Below the pieces are notes generated by a model that worked only from the letters and a program-made list of their open reading frames with translations, made no database searches and was not told the origin of the DNA. Both the position numbers and the translations under genes were made by a program. Below are positions 1-10,040 of a stretch of DNA of 64,000 bases, in pieces (position 1 is the first letter of the stretch; each line of letters begins with the position of its first letter). This stretch comes from Conchocele bisecta. Its lineage: Eukaryota > Mollusca > Bivalvia > Lucinida > Thyasiridae. The stretch covers positions 119,861,078 to 119,925,077 of the forward strand of contig CM055265.1 in the NCBI GenBank assembly GCA_029237695.1, in the 5' to 3' direction.

Positions 1-606
1 CTTCTAGCGCGATATGTTCATCCAGCGCCGTGAGTTTTGAGAGGTTAAGGACCAGTTCACCCAGGACTGTTTGCATAGCCTTATCAAGTCCCCGGAGTTC
101 GCGAAGGTTCAACGGTGGGTCATCCATCGTGTTGAGTATTCCGTCTATCTCGTTTTCGCTGATCTCCATTGTGCGAATAGCGTCGGTGGCTACAAGGGGG
201 ACCCTGCTGAGCTCGACCGTTTCTATCGCGGCGGCCGTCTTCGCTATCGTTTCGTAGGTAGACTGTAGGGTATCTACAGCACGGGCCGGCGTGATTGTTT
301 TACCCCTCTTCCAATCTACGAATCCTAGTTCGTCCCTTATGATTTGGCCACCGCCCCGCTTTCCGGCAATGGTGTTCAGCGCTAGGGGTTTTCCGGTCCT
401 CATGTTGACGATTGGGACATTTTATGCTTTTAGTCGCAACCTGTCGGACCAATCCAGTTCGAACTTGGAGTAGTCGCGGCCGATAGACGAGAGCGTACAT
501 TGTTCTGACCAATAGTTGTAGTGGTCACTTACAGCTGACTCGAGTAATTCCCGGCTTAGAGCACTGGTGTTGGTAGCGCCACCTATTTCCACGCCGGATG
601 AAGTTC
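1..606 (-). pseudogene. Coiled-coil/membrane protein of element A, partial, 5' end deleted
   Basis: This is the antisense partner of the gene at 46694-48071. The visible part includes the conserved GRDYSKFELD segment and the GGGQIIRDELGFVDWK segment, followed by a long charged helical stretch. The C-terminal half lies beyond the window edge. A TCA-to-TAA change relative to C makes a stop at about 440. The start region is missing: a deletion joins codons for the 'PFIETP' segment (about 606) to capsid-gene sequence (about 620), so the apparent ATG at 667 belongs to antisense capsid DNA. The function is unknown. In C the homologue has a coiled coil and hydrophobic segments, suggesting a membrane or virion protein. 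Confidence 0.7.
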
Positions 607-627
607 CTGGTGTCTCTATGAAGGGCG

Positions 628-1323
628 CTTCTACATCCCACTCGACTTTGAGCTGCTGGAGAGTCACATGCCATACTATCAGAGCGCTTTCGCGGACCGC
701 ATCGAATACGAACTGACGTTCAACGACTACGGCCGAGTTCTCATAGCCACTGACATGGCATCGACGTACTTAATAAATCATGTTTCGCTGGAGTACGACA
801 TGGTCACGATGCTCGAACTCGCGCGATTGACTAAAACCCAGTACGCCTGGCGTGTTGCCATACTTTACGACCGAAAGGTATACTGATGCTGTTTGGGGAG
901 GGTGGGTTCGCGCTCGGGGTTAGAACAACCAACAAATTGTAAAAACCCAAAATCACAAAGGTCGATGTGACGATCGAGGGAGTCCCCAATCAGCTCTACA
1001 GCCAGGGCCTTTTCACGCACCAGCAGTGGGATGGGGTCAAAAAAGCAGTTTGCTGCAGGCTCTAAGCGCGCCTCGGAGGTTGCCGCGGTTGCCAAATACC
1101 TGCAGCTCTCGGACGTCTCTCTCGCAGAGTTCCTGACTACGAAGTACGCGCTATGGCTAGACATGCGAACCGACGACGACGATCAACTGCATGGTAGTGG
1201 ACGCCGAGTGGAGAAAGTGAGCGAGGGTGTGACGATCCAGATAGCCAAAGAGGCGGACGGAGCTGGCACATTGAACGTGTACCTATATATAATCATAGAT
1301 GTGCAACTCAACATCGAAGATGG
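628..1323 (+). pseudogene. Major capsid protein-like gene of element A, lacking its N-terminal half
   Basis: Homologous to the capsid-like gene at 48146-49386. It begins abruptly in the region encoding PLDFELLESHMPYYQSA, because about 620 bp equivalent to C 48000-48627 is deleted. A second deletion of about 80 bp near 873 removes the segment that follows the YDR residues, and an in-frame TAA sits near 940. The last 95 codons (SKRASEVAAVAK, LAEFLTTKYALWL, DMRTDDDDQLHG) are well kept. The reading frame then runs without a stop into the ATPase gene. Capsid identity is inferred from position beside a packaging ATPase and family resemblance. Confidence 0.7.
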
Positions 1324-1334
1324 CCGATACGTCT

Positions 1335-1921
1335 CAGCACTCTACTCTGCCATAATGTTTGGGCAGACTGGATGCGGAAAAACGGTTTTCATCCTGGACT
1401 TGCTCGAGGGCTCCTACCGCGATGCCTTTCGACACATTGTGATCCTGTGTTCCACTGTGCGGCACAACAATACTTATCAGCGGCGCCCGTGGATCTGGGC
1501 CGACCCTACGGTCTACGTCGTTGACCCCGGTAACAGGCTTCACGATTGGCTGCGGGTCTTCTACCAAGTCTTTCAGGGCGAGCCCACCCTATACTTGATT
1601 GACGACTACTCAGCCAAGTCGGCGATGAATAAAAAGAAAGACGAGCTCGCATCTTCGGGCCGGCATGCGGGGCAAAGCGTATGGATCTACACTCAGAAGT
1701 ACAACGCCGTCCTCAATGATCTGCGCGAGCAAACGAAATGGGTCGCTCTCTTTCACTGCAAGGACCGAGACTCATTCGATGACTGTCTTCGAGAGAACGA
1801 CGTTATCCCATCGTGCGAGAAGCGGCTGGAGCTTCGACAGATGCTTTCGGAAACTAAGCACGCCAAGCTTCTGTTAAAGACGGATCAACCAACTGCTTAC
1901 AAAGTGTTAAGCGCAGCTTAG
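1335..1921 (+). pseudogene. A32/FtsK-type genome-packaging ATPase, fused in frame to the capsid C-terminus
   Basis: The Walker A motif GQTGCGKT lies at about 1362-1385 and a Walker B-like TLYLIDDYSA at about 1588-1617. The remainder aligns along its whole length with the ATPase of C and ends in the same ...AYKVLSAA. Such ATPases drive DNA into capsids in Polinton-like viruses. A deletion between two CACTCT/CTCTGCC sites removed the ATPase start codon and the capsid stop. One uninterrupted 296-codon frame (1031-1921) therefore runs from the capsid C-terminus into the ATPase. Compared with C, the GK of the P-loop reads GQ before TGCGKT. This is the least damaged ATPase of the three copies, but it has no start codon of its own. 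Confidence 0.75.
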
Positions 1922-1930
1922 ATTGTATTT

Positions 1931-2262
1931 AACGATCGTTAGTAACTGCTGAACAATTGTTAACAAATGCTGAACAATTGCTGAGGAAATGATTAACAAT
2001 TGTTAACAAATGCTGAACAAATGCTGAACAATTGATGAGCAAATGATTAACAATTGTAAACAAATGTTGAACAAATGCTGAACAATTTTTTTTTAACAAA
2101 TGCTGAACAATTGCTGAGCAAATGATTAACAATGGTTAACAAATGCTGAACAAAGGTTCAGCAATTGTTAACAAATGCTGAGCAAATGATTAACAATTGT
2201 TAACAAATGCTGAACAAATGCTGAACAAATGATTAACAATGCTTAAAAAGTGCTGAACAATG
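1931..2262. repeat. AT-rich iterated array after the ATPase gene (element A)
   Basis: The array has many degenerate copies of a ~20-21 bp unit of the type AACAATTGTTAACAAATGCT, alternating with GAACAAATGCTGAACAATTG and GAGCAAATGATTAACAATTG. The core AACAATTGTT is a perfect palindrome. The array lies exactly between the ATPase stop and the next gene. Element C has the same family of repeats at the same place. Element B has an unrelated AT-rich array there. Confidence 0.9.
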
Positions 2263-2830
2263 TGGGAATCAATTTGTTGCTGCGGTCCGAGCATAACGGT
2301 GATCATAATTATCGGGTGGTGCGCATGGCAATATGTTAGACTTATGAGGCGAGTCAGAATAGCACTGACAATGAACTGCGACGAACTTGCCGATCACCTA
2401 ATGGAAGAGACAGTCGTGCCGACTGTTGGTACGACTGCCGACACGGCTGGAACTGCAGGAACGACTGACGACACGCACGACAGAAACCGCGATTTCAGAG
2501 CGGCGTCAACGGCTCGCTGCACTGGTTGAAGGAGGGCAGGCCGAACAGTATCTGGGGCGACGTCTGACAGTCGACCAGGTTGATAAGATGTCAGACGCAG
2601 AGTTTGAGAAATGGTATGCCCGATACGAATCGTGGCTAGGCGCGGTGATGACGAAACCCCTAGGGGTGGCAGCCATTCAGCTCTACGCAGCAGCGGCGAG
2701 TACGTTTCTGCCAATCCAGAATCGGGATTGGTCGACGACCTTGGGGCTGACCCCAATTTACCACAAGTTCTTGGCACCACTGACAACTGCGTTTACCACA
2801 GCCAAGCACTGTCAATTTAGAAACATATGC
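2260..2830 (+). pseudogene. ~200 aa helical protein of unknown function (element A)
   Basis: Homologous to the gene at 34748-35524. It starts with a hydrophobic stretch (ITVIIIIGWCAWQYV) read in frame into MNCDELADHLMEETV. After about 50 further codons a frameshift moves the conserved part to another frame (RRQRLAALVEGG, YLGRRLTVDQVDKMSD, KWYARYESWLGAVM, PLTTAFTTAKHCQF). About 35 bp present in C between FLPIQN and the YHKF segment is altered here. An AATCGGGATTGG palindrome-like sequence sits at the altered site (about 2720). I do not recognise the function. Confidence 0.6.
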
Positions 2831-2852
2831 CCACGAACTATAAGCTAAGAAA

Positions 2853-3292
2853 ATGATGACTCAAGACGTACCTGCGAGAGTGACGGAGCAGCAATCCCCG
2901 ATTGCACCTCAGGAACAATCTCCGATAGCACGACATAAAAAAACAAAAAGACAGGCAGCTGGGCGGGCAGCGGCTGCTGCCCGAAAAGCTAAACAAGATA
3001 AAATACTCGCCGAGCTTCGAGAGGCCAAACAATCATTAGTTGTTCCAGCAGATGAACACCCGAAGGCGGTTCCAGCGTAACATCCGAAGGCAGCTGCGGT
3101 GCAATCGGAGATTGCTGCGCCGACCTGGATCATCCCGTGGGTTGTTGGTGGTGATCTGGCAGTTGCAGGCACCCTGTGTGAATTCCCGCTGCGGAACTAC
3201 CTTTCGTGACAACCAGCTGCGGTTCCGAAAGAAGTTCCGAAAATGATTGCGCCCCATTTAAACACTGCTCACGATCCCTTTCATATGCAATA
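2853..3292 (+). pseudogene. Single-pass membrane protein (element A), two stops
   Basis: Homologous to 35430-36065 and 50762-51184. It starts with MMTQDVPARVTEQQSP, followed by a Lys/Arg/Ala-rich helix (HKKTKRQAAGRAAAAARKAK). One membrane-spanning segment follows (IIPWVVGG..AVAGTLC), then a Pro-rich tail ending in HDPFHMQ. An in-frame TAA occurs at about 3078 (after AVPA) and a TGA at about 3208 (after NYLS). The basic stretch before the membrane segment suggests a nucleic-acid-binding or cytoplasmic face, which is inference. Function unknown. Confidence 0.6.
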
Positions 3293-3303
3293 ACTTTAGT
3301 GTA

Positions 3304-3537
3304 ATGGCTTAATACGATGGTAAAATAATAGTGAATGCGGTTTATCACGCCATGGTGATATCGAGCCTCCGTATCGGGTTTGTTCGACTATCAAAGATGG
3401 TCTTCGAAGGGCCCGCTCCCAAGTTGGACATGACTGCGAGAGACGTAGGTCTCGTGACCTTAGATGTAGCGGCTGCAGTTGGGACCCGAGATTATCTAGT
3501 TAAAGCTGGAATTATACCCGCTAATATATGGAAATAA
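3304..3537 (+). pseudogene. 77 aa conserved small protein (element A), stop at codon 3
   Basis: Homologous to the intact 77-codon gene at 36081-36314. The ATG at 3304 is followed by GCT and then TAA, where C has GAA. A later in-frame ATG at 3331 would give a 68-residue product. Conserved features are VVISSLRIGF, KMVFEGPAPKLDMTARDVGLVTLDVA and the C-terminus AGIIPANIWK. It is mildly hydrophobic at both ends with a charged centre. Function unknown. Confidence 0.6.
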
Positions 3538-3921
3538 TGGCTTCGATCGCAATGCTCGTAGGTGGTGCGGTGGTGAACGCATTGGCATTCAGCGGTAGCA
3601 ACTTTCTATTCTTGAATCTGCGAAGCTCAGAGCTGACACGCAGCATGGTCACGAAAACGAACCGCCCGTTTGGACTGGATCAACGAAGATCTTCGCCGCG
3701 AGAATCACGCCGTGCAAACTTTCCGGAGCGTTGACGCCGCCATCCGCGAGTACGCGCGGACATATCCGCAGAAAAACAAAAGTCTCACGCCGCTGGATCA
3801 CGAGCCCAAGATTTCAGACTTCTATGTGCCGTCAGATGCCCAAAAATACCGCGAGATCGCGTACGTCGTCGTGGGAATGTTTGCGACGGGCCTCGTCAGC
3901 TACTATATTGCAAAGCAATAA
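3538..3921 (+). pseudogene. Tail-anchored-looking protein (element A), broken in the middle
   Basis: Homologous to 36334-36768. The N-terminal piece (LVGGAVVNALAFSGSNFLF) and the C-terminal piece (MDWINEDLRRENHAVQTF ... LSDFY-type segment ... VVVGMFATGLVSYYIAKQ) are in different frames. About 50 bp encoding the charged DVDEERKRHDL region of B is missing between them. The last ~20 residues form one hydrophobic segment at the extreme C-terminus, as in tail-anchored membrane proteins. Function unknown. Confidence 0.6.
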
Positions 3922-3956
3922 GCATTTGAACTTTTTGAATACATATATATAGAACG

Positions 3957-4229
3957 ATGTTAGTTGACGAGCTTTACTTCGCTCTGCTTGATGTAGGCTA
4001 CACGGCCCTTAAACACCGTTTAGCTGGCGCAAAGGCTCTGCTCCGTTTGGCCCAAGATTCTCTCGAGACGTGGCGCGAGAACTTAACCAGCAGCTGCAGT
4101 GAAACTTCCCCCAAAGGAATGGGAGGTTTAGTAATGACGACGCAGTTACCGGACGATCTGAAAAAAGTCTGTTGGAGACTGTTGGATCTACTTGAATACC
4201 TTGCATACGATGGACACGCACAAGCTTGA
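3957..4229 (+). CDS. Small conserved protein (90 aa), overlaps the integrase start
   Basis: An open frame from ATG 3957, preceded by a TATATATAGAACG sequence. It starts MLVDELYFALLDVGYTALKH and ends LLDLLEYLAYDGHAQA. It is helical, with no cysteines conserved across the copies. Relative to the 108 aa homologue in B it lacks about 20 central residues. A 61 bp deletion relative to C joins the two halves and leaves the frame open. It overlaps the integrase ATG (4209) by 21 bp, the same overlap as in B. Function unknown. This is the only gene of element A with an uninterrupted frame. Confidence 0.55.
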   Translation: MLVDELYFALLDVGYTALKHRLAGAKALLRLAQDSLETWRENLTSSCSETSPKGMGGLVMTTQLPDDLKKVCWRLLDLLEYLAYDGHAQA

Positions 4230-4470
4230 TAGCAAACTATCGGTTCACCTAGCGCGCAAGCTTAGCTTGTTATACTACAGCCCCCCGAGGCTACTGGAAG
4301 GGACGCGCGGCCATCAAGAACCGCGACTCATCCCATGTGGTCTCTTAATGTATATCATCTGGATCGATCTATTACCAAACCCGATGAGCCCGTGCTCTAC
4401 TACATCGACAGTGGTCCATCGCGCGAGTTTGTTTGCGAAGAACTTCTTGCGGTGCCTTCTGACACCTAGC
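4209..4470 (+). pseudogene. rve-type integrase remnant (element A), catalytic core deleted
   Basis: The N-terminus MDTHKLDSKLSVHLARKL matches the integrases of B and C. At about 4320 the sequence jumps to the segment corresponding to C 53013 onward, so the whole D,D-E catalytic core is gone. The C-terminal part (VYHLDRSITKPDEPV and the downstream tail) continues in another frame. Non-functional. Confidence 0.75.
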
Positions 4471-4474
4471 TACC

Positions 4475-4605
4475 ACCGGACTAAAACAACCGCCGCCCGT
4501 CGTCAGTGTCGGTTGGTAAGGCTCTCGTCAGAGCCTTTCCGTCAGTCAGACTCTCGTCAGTCAGTCTTTCGGTCAGTCCATAGTTGTCTCCCATTATTCA
4601 GAATC
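4475..4605. terminator. Hairpin-bearing region between convergent integrase and polymerase genes (element A)
   Basis: GGCTCTCGTCAGAGCC at 4520-4535 is a perfect 6 bp stem with a CGTC loop, followed by TTTCC. A second copy is degenerate (GACTCTCGTCAGTCAG, about 4549). The same region is better kept in C (53187-53263). A role in 3' end formation is inferred from position. Confidence 0.5.
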
Positions 4606-4616
4606 ATTTTATTTTT

Positions 4617-7600
4617 TTACCTATCTATATGCTCGGTGTGTACCCCGTCTTCCATCACTCTCCTCTTGTTGTAGTACGCCAACAACCCCAAGTTCTCCTG
4701 CTTGTACGTCTTCATCACGCCGTTAACTATTCGGAATCCCCTGTTCTCCGCCATGTCCCTACCCCCTTCGAGAGCGCTCTTGTACCTCCCCCAAGTCAGA
4801 TCATTATATCTCCTCGACATCCCCTTGGCCGAGTGCTTAGAGCTTCCGTCACCCCCCCCCCCCCCCCCCCCCCCCACCCACGTAGTAGCACTTGCTGCAC
4901 AGAGCGATGACTCTATCACCCTAGAATTCCAGCTTGAACAGTCCCGGAGGTCTGTTGCTCCACAAGTCCGACGCCAACCACTCTGCCTTCTCCTTATTGA
5001 ACTTTCTCTTCATCTTCTTTCTCACCACTGCCGCCAGCGTCTTCTCCGACACCGCGAAGTACATGCTGTCAGTGTCCATCTGTATAAGTTCGAAATCTCC
5101 GCGATTCACGTACTTGTCCAAGAAGTCGTAGTAGAACTCCAGCATCCGAAGCTTGGCCAAATGGTAGACCGCTATGCCACACTGAAACGGTCTGTTGATC
5201 ACCACTCGAGTCTTCTTCATCGATATCTTGTAAGCCTCCCCAATCTCCTCCAGGTCTTCGAAACACGCCGACCTCAGTGCCCTGTTGACAGTCTTCTCAT
5301 CCTTCGCATAATTGGTGTTCATGTGTCTCTCTTGCGCCTCTATCAGCTTGCCACAACACGCGTTGCCTACCAGTTGCCGGGCGTGTAGTCTATCACCCTA
5401 TACACATTGACGACCAGACCCTGCCCCAGATACCTCTTTAGCAGCGGGGAGTATATTATCATCTTCTTGGCGGACAGTGCCCCCACGAGCTTTCTCTAAC
5501 CTTCGACCCTAGTCCTCCCGGTCCTGGTCAGGTAGTCCTTCATGTGTTGCGGAACCTCGGTCTCGTCGACTTCTCGATTAATGAACAGCGGCGAAATTTC
5601 CGAGAACTTATCTCGCAACGTTTCCGGGACCTCTATATCCAACTCTGCAAATCCGAACCACTCGTCACGCCTGACCTTCCTCACGAAACAGTCTATATAC
5701 GACTGTCTTTCCGGGTCGTCACACGTCCATATCTTCTCTTCCCCGCACGGCATGTCCTTCTACAGGATAGACAGGTACAGCGCATTGGCGTCGTACCACA
5801 GCACCGCCTTGCACATCTTCTCCTCCCGAATTCCTACCCGACCCCTGATCGTACACCTGCCTGCCTCGGTGTATATGGAGAACACTATGGACGGACCACC
5901 AACCAACCCCTCCTTCATCATCGCGTAAGTCTCATCCTTCGGCGACCACAGCTCGGGCGTGTCCGCCTCCTTATCGATCGTCCCGCGGAGCAGGTACTGA
6001 AGGGAAACCCCTGGCAGAGATAACGCATCCTTGAGTATGTCCACCCCTTCCCCTTGTAGAACTCCGTCACTTTAGTCAGGGCCTCCAGGAACGGTCCGAC
6101 GTCCAAGTCGCTGTAGTGTTGCAACCATTATTGAAACGTTTTCATCCCCTTTTCTCGGAAGACATTCTTGCACTCTTTCCACTCCGACATCGACAGTAGG
6201 TACGCACCCTTCAACTTCGAGTACCACTCGGGATAGTCCGGCAGCCCCGGGTGGTCGAGCTTGTCCGCGCTATCGAACCACTCGTATGGGAAGTTGGACT
6301 TTGCCATTTTACAGTCGTACGCCTTAACCCACCTGTCGTACGTGGTACCGGGTCCCAGATACTGGATGATGTCGACAAATCTAAACTACGGGGTAAACAG
6401 AAACATCGTCGTGCTGGCCCTCTTTCCGATGAGCATCATCCGATGGCCCTCATCACCTTATTCACGGTGGCCGCAAACTTCTCGACGAGGTACTACTTGA
6501 TGAGGTTTATGTCGTACCTGCTACAGTTGAACCCCACCACCGGGACTTGGTCGATCCACGAGATGATCTTCGCTTGCTGTGGCTTCGATCGCATCTCTAT
6601 GTCGGTCGGCAGATACTTCTCTCCTCTGCAGCTCGGTTACGAACTTCTCGAACCAGCGTGTTGTGGTCTCGTTCGCAGATGTGGGTGATCCCCTCGTGCA
6701 TCGTATCCCCGAACGACACAGATATAGAGACGTGCTCGACCTCGAAGGTCAGGTCTTTGATGGGTCACGTGGGTTTCGACTTGTCGAGATACGCCTCGAA
6801 GTCGTAGACTATCTGGTGAAGGTATAGAGTCGTCTCCCCCTGCGCGGTGGTGGATCGTGGGAATTCCCCTCATTCAACCAACTCTCTACCCAGCCATTCA
6901 ATAGACATCGCGCTCGCGGAACTCTTGGGCTAGAACGCCTTCTCGTATGCCGATTGTGGTCTCTCTATCCTCTTACCGGGACATATCACCACGGTCTTCC
7001 CACCCACGCAGGTGATCGCGTGCCAGTACATGTTACACGACTTCTTAAGGTCGTCGAGAGGGATTCCCTTATTACCCGGTCCGAAATCGTGACCGAGCTT
7101 TTCGCGAGCCAGAGTTCGTGCCTCCTCTGTCCACGGTAGATGGCTATGCACATAAACAGACACAAGTAGTCGTCGTACGTGTCGACGGAATACATTACCT
7201 TTTTCTGTCTTAACTAGGGATGGCAACGAATATTCGAATATTCGTTTATTGACCGAATATTCGAGTATATGTTTGGTATTCGAATGGAAAACTTATTTCA
7301 AGATATTGTTTGGTTTACTTATTTCTCACCGTCGCACATACAGCAATTGATCCTGGCACGTGTCAAAGTTTGTATTGTCCGTTATCGACGATTAATACGG
7401 TATCGCGTCCAAGTTTGCTTGTCCCTAATATCGACAATTAATAACACGGTATTGTTTTGACAGCCTGAAGGCTTGCAGGTGTTTAATCCGTACCTTAATA
7501 ACGTTTACTTGCATTAAATAGCGTACTTGTTGATCATTGGTAAATAACTCCCGCTGCTTTGTCGGTACACGGTGGTTCGTGGTGGTATAATTATGTGTTT

Positions 7601-8613
7601 GTTGAATTCGCAATGATTAACCAATCAGTAAATGAGTAATGAATTAATACCTGATTCGCACCAATGTTATGTTTCCAAAGAAAAAGTATCTACTAATGTC
7701 CATCGAATTGGTTAATCGGTAATTAATTACTCAATATTCCGGATATGAGCTATTATATGAGTGTTATATAGTCACATTTTTAAATACTGTTTTACTAGTT
7801 TAGTAATTTCCTTAGAAGCAGAAGCATGGTTTCTCAGTAGATTCGCGAAACATGTAATTCCTGATCAGACTGCGCGGAGGCGCACGCTGGTCTGGAGATC
7901 CACTTTTCCGAAACTCAATACACCCATTATTCTCGTGTCGGTATACACATTTCATCATTCCGCTGTGTGATGCGTGACGTCATTTGAGATTTCCAATACA
8001 CACAACATACAACGGAAGTTTGACATCGCGTATTATTGAAACATATTTTAATCGGGCATTACACGTGTAGAAAGCGCTTTCATGTTTTAAAGTATCGTGT
8101 TGTTTGTTGGATTATTAACTTATAAAAGAACAGATTCGTCCCAGGACATTAATTTTCCACTCGTTTGAAACAATAGGTAATTGATTATTATTTGAAGCAC
8201 GTGGGAACTCAATTTATCCGAGACGTGTTACCGGTGTCAATTCCGTAATAGTGAGGAGTTTAGAGGTTGGGTGGTTCCGAATATTCGATTGGCTATTCGA
8301 ATATTCGAATACCATTTTACCATTCGATGCCATCCATAGTCTTAACCAATCGGGGAGTTTTCCCGCTTCCATGAGGAGTTGTTGCGCATCGATGATCATC
8401 TTCACCTCGACCGATATCCAACGAACGAATACACATTTTGTGTTTGATCTACTTTGTCGATCTCCATTCGACCTTTCTCTCTATCGCCTGTCCAACTCTC
8501 AGCTTTGGCGATCTCGTTTATCCACGGACTGCCCGGTGAGTTTGTGTGAACGATCATCGTAGCGTCTGTCTCGATGTTCCTAATACGATACGAGCACGAA
8601 TACCTCAGATAAC
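4617..8613 (-). pseudogene. Protein-primed family B DNA polymerase (element A), multiply broken
   Basis: Read on the minus strand, the gene retains a polymerase C-terminus (HSAKGMSRR..DLTWGRYKSALEGG), the intact motif C MDTDSMY (about 5064-5085), motif A DANALYL (about 5775-5800), an Exo II-like segment and an Exo I YDFEAYL (about 6795). Several frameshifts are visible. A run of 24 C (4852-4875) expands a stretch that reads CACCGCCATG in C. The OTU-His and zinc-finger region present in C (56010-56130) is deleted near 7020-7060. The hAT-type element 7215-8338 splits the gene; polymerase sequence resumes at 8347 and stops at 8613, so the 5' ~500 bp is missing. Confidence 0.8.
7215..8338. mobile_element. 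hAT-type non-autonomous element inserted in the polymerase of element A
   Basis: The 8 bp sequence GTCTTAAC occurs on both sides (7207-7214 and 8339-8346), and element C carries a single uninterrupted equivalent at 56431. This is a clean target-site duplication. The termini are TAGGGATGGCA and, inverted, TATGGATGGCA, followed by AATATTCGAATATTCG repeats at both ends. No transposase-like frame is present in the 1124 bp. An 8 bp duplication with short terminal inverted repeats is the hAT signature. Confidence 0.9.
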
Positions 8614-8885
8614 ATCACGGCACATATAGTCACAAATACGTATCTATACCAAAACCGTATGCGAGAACCTATACGAGTCAATACGCCTATCCGTATTGCC
8701 AGAACATATACGACATCAATCCTGATATGACGTATTGTTAGGGAATCCATGCTGCGTATCGTTTGACAATAGCGCTTACAATCCGGTGTTGCTTATTGTT
8801 GCAACATACGAAAACAATACGATAGTGTTTTTACTAATACTCATTTGATACAATGAGGCGGACTCAGGAAGGAAACGCTTCCTTC
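8614..8885. other. Unassigned host DNA
   Basis: AT-rich sequence with several short TATACGA/GTATACG-like words and no reading frame or repeat I can assign. Confidence 0.4.
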
Positions 8886-10040
8886 CAATCCGATTCTGTG
8901 TAAATATCTCCCAATATAATGTTTTTTTTCTGCAAAGGTTGTTAGAAATACAATGTATATTAATCTGTCATCGAATTCCTATAACGTTAATATCTCTTGA
9001 AGGAGTTCGGTATGTTACTTCCCCAAACATATAAAAGGACTTAAAATTTGTGTTTTCCGAGCTCTATACTTTGAGCTGCGTTCTGACAAAGCCGCGCGTA
9101 TTTCATTCATGACCAGTGTAGATTCTGATTAGCAATTGTACTGTTGCAGCTTGATAGTAAAATAATTGTTCGCTGGATTAATAATCATTGTTCTTTGATG
9201 GAATGGTGAACAGTTGACACCCAGATCAGACGGCACGGATGCGTTGTTTTAAAACCGCATACAATAAAACGAAACAGTGAACTGAAAACCTAAGAAACTC
9301 AGCATGACTCTATAATAAATACCCGTCAACGTGACGTAATCAGATTTAATGTATCCCCATAGGGGTAATACAACTCATTACTGAAGACCATTAAGCGATA
9401 TGGCGATTTCTTGAATTGCATGTTGTTTGAGAATATTGAAAAACAAACTCGTCTAATTCTAAGAACAATATTGCGCAAACACATTTATCAATATTTGAGA
9501 TGCACACATTGTTGTTCTCGGGTCAAAATCATTGCACATGACACAGTTGATGTTATAAAATGTTAGAAAATAGTGAAATGGCAACACCACTAACAAAATG
9601 GGAAACAATTTATGTTGTCTACAATCTTTTCTAAATGTTATCTTATTTCTGTCCATAAACATGTTTTGGCAGTACATTGGACTAGTCTCCACAGGAGATG
9701 GTTCTTGTGTGTTGTTAAACATTTTTTAAACACTTGAAAAATGATATAGGTTTTACCATAAAGATTAACTATTTCAACACTACATACAAATGTACCTCTA
9801 TTTTGTACCTTCGGACATCTGCGTAATTTCATTAAATACATTTAATAACTTTACATTATGTTTCATAAATAAAGTCAAACGTTCACCAAGTGTACATGCT
9901 GAAGCATATTACGCGTGTACCCTGAAAATGTTGTCAACTTTTGACGCCATTTACGGAAAATATCGTAAATTTTCGTATTTCATGAAATTACGCAGATGTC
10001 CGAAGGTGCAAAATCGCATGGCGCTTCTCATATATGTGCT
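8886..10040. repeat. ~1.15 kb dispersed repeat, copy R1
   Basis: It matches 15156-15834 plus 16696-17185 almost end to end (for example CAATCCGATTCTGTGTAAAT at the start and CATTTATCAATATTTGAGAT in the middle). The last ~240 bp (about 9798-10020) carries inverted arms, TACCTTCGGACATCTGCGTA and its complement, so a hairpin-type MITE is embedded at its end. No coding potential was recognised. Confidence 0.75.

Larger units (their letters stand above)
1..8613. mobile_element. Maverick/Polinton-type (adintovirus-like) element A, decayed, truncated at both ends
   Basis: The gene order matches elements B and C in this window: coiled-coil protein (-), capsid-like, ATPase, AT-rich array, small genes and integrase (+), then protein-primed polymerase (-). 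By eye the nucleotide sequence is very close to element C and clearly more distant from B. The left end lies outside the window. The right end is lost: similarity to C stops at about 8613, inside the 5' part of the polymerase gene, so no terminal repeat is present. Internal deletions are seen relative to C (about 605/628, 873, 1330, 4080 and 4320). The polymerase also carries a 1124 bp insertion. No gene except possibly the small one at 3957-4229 is plausibly intact. Confidence 0.85.
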
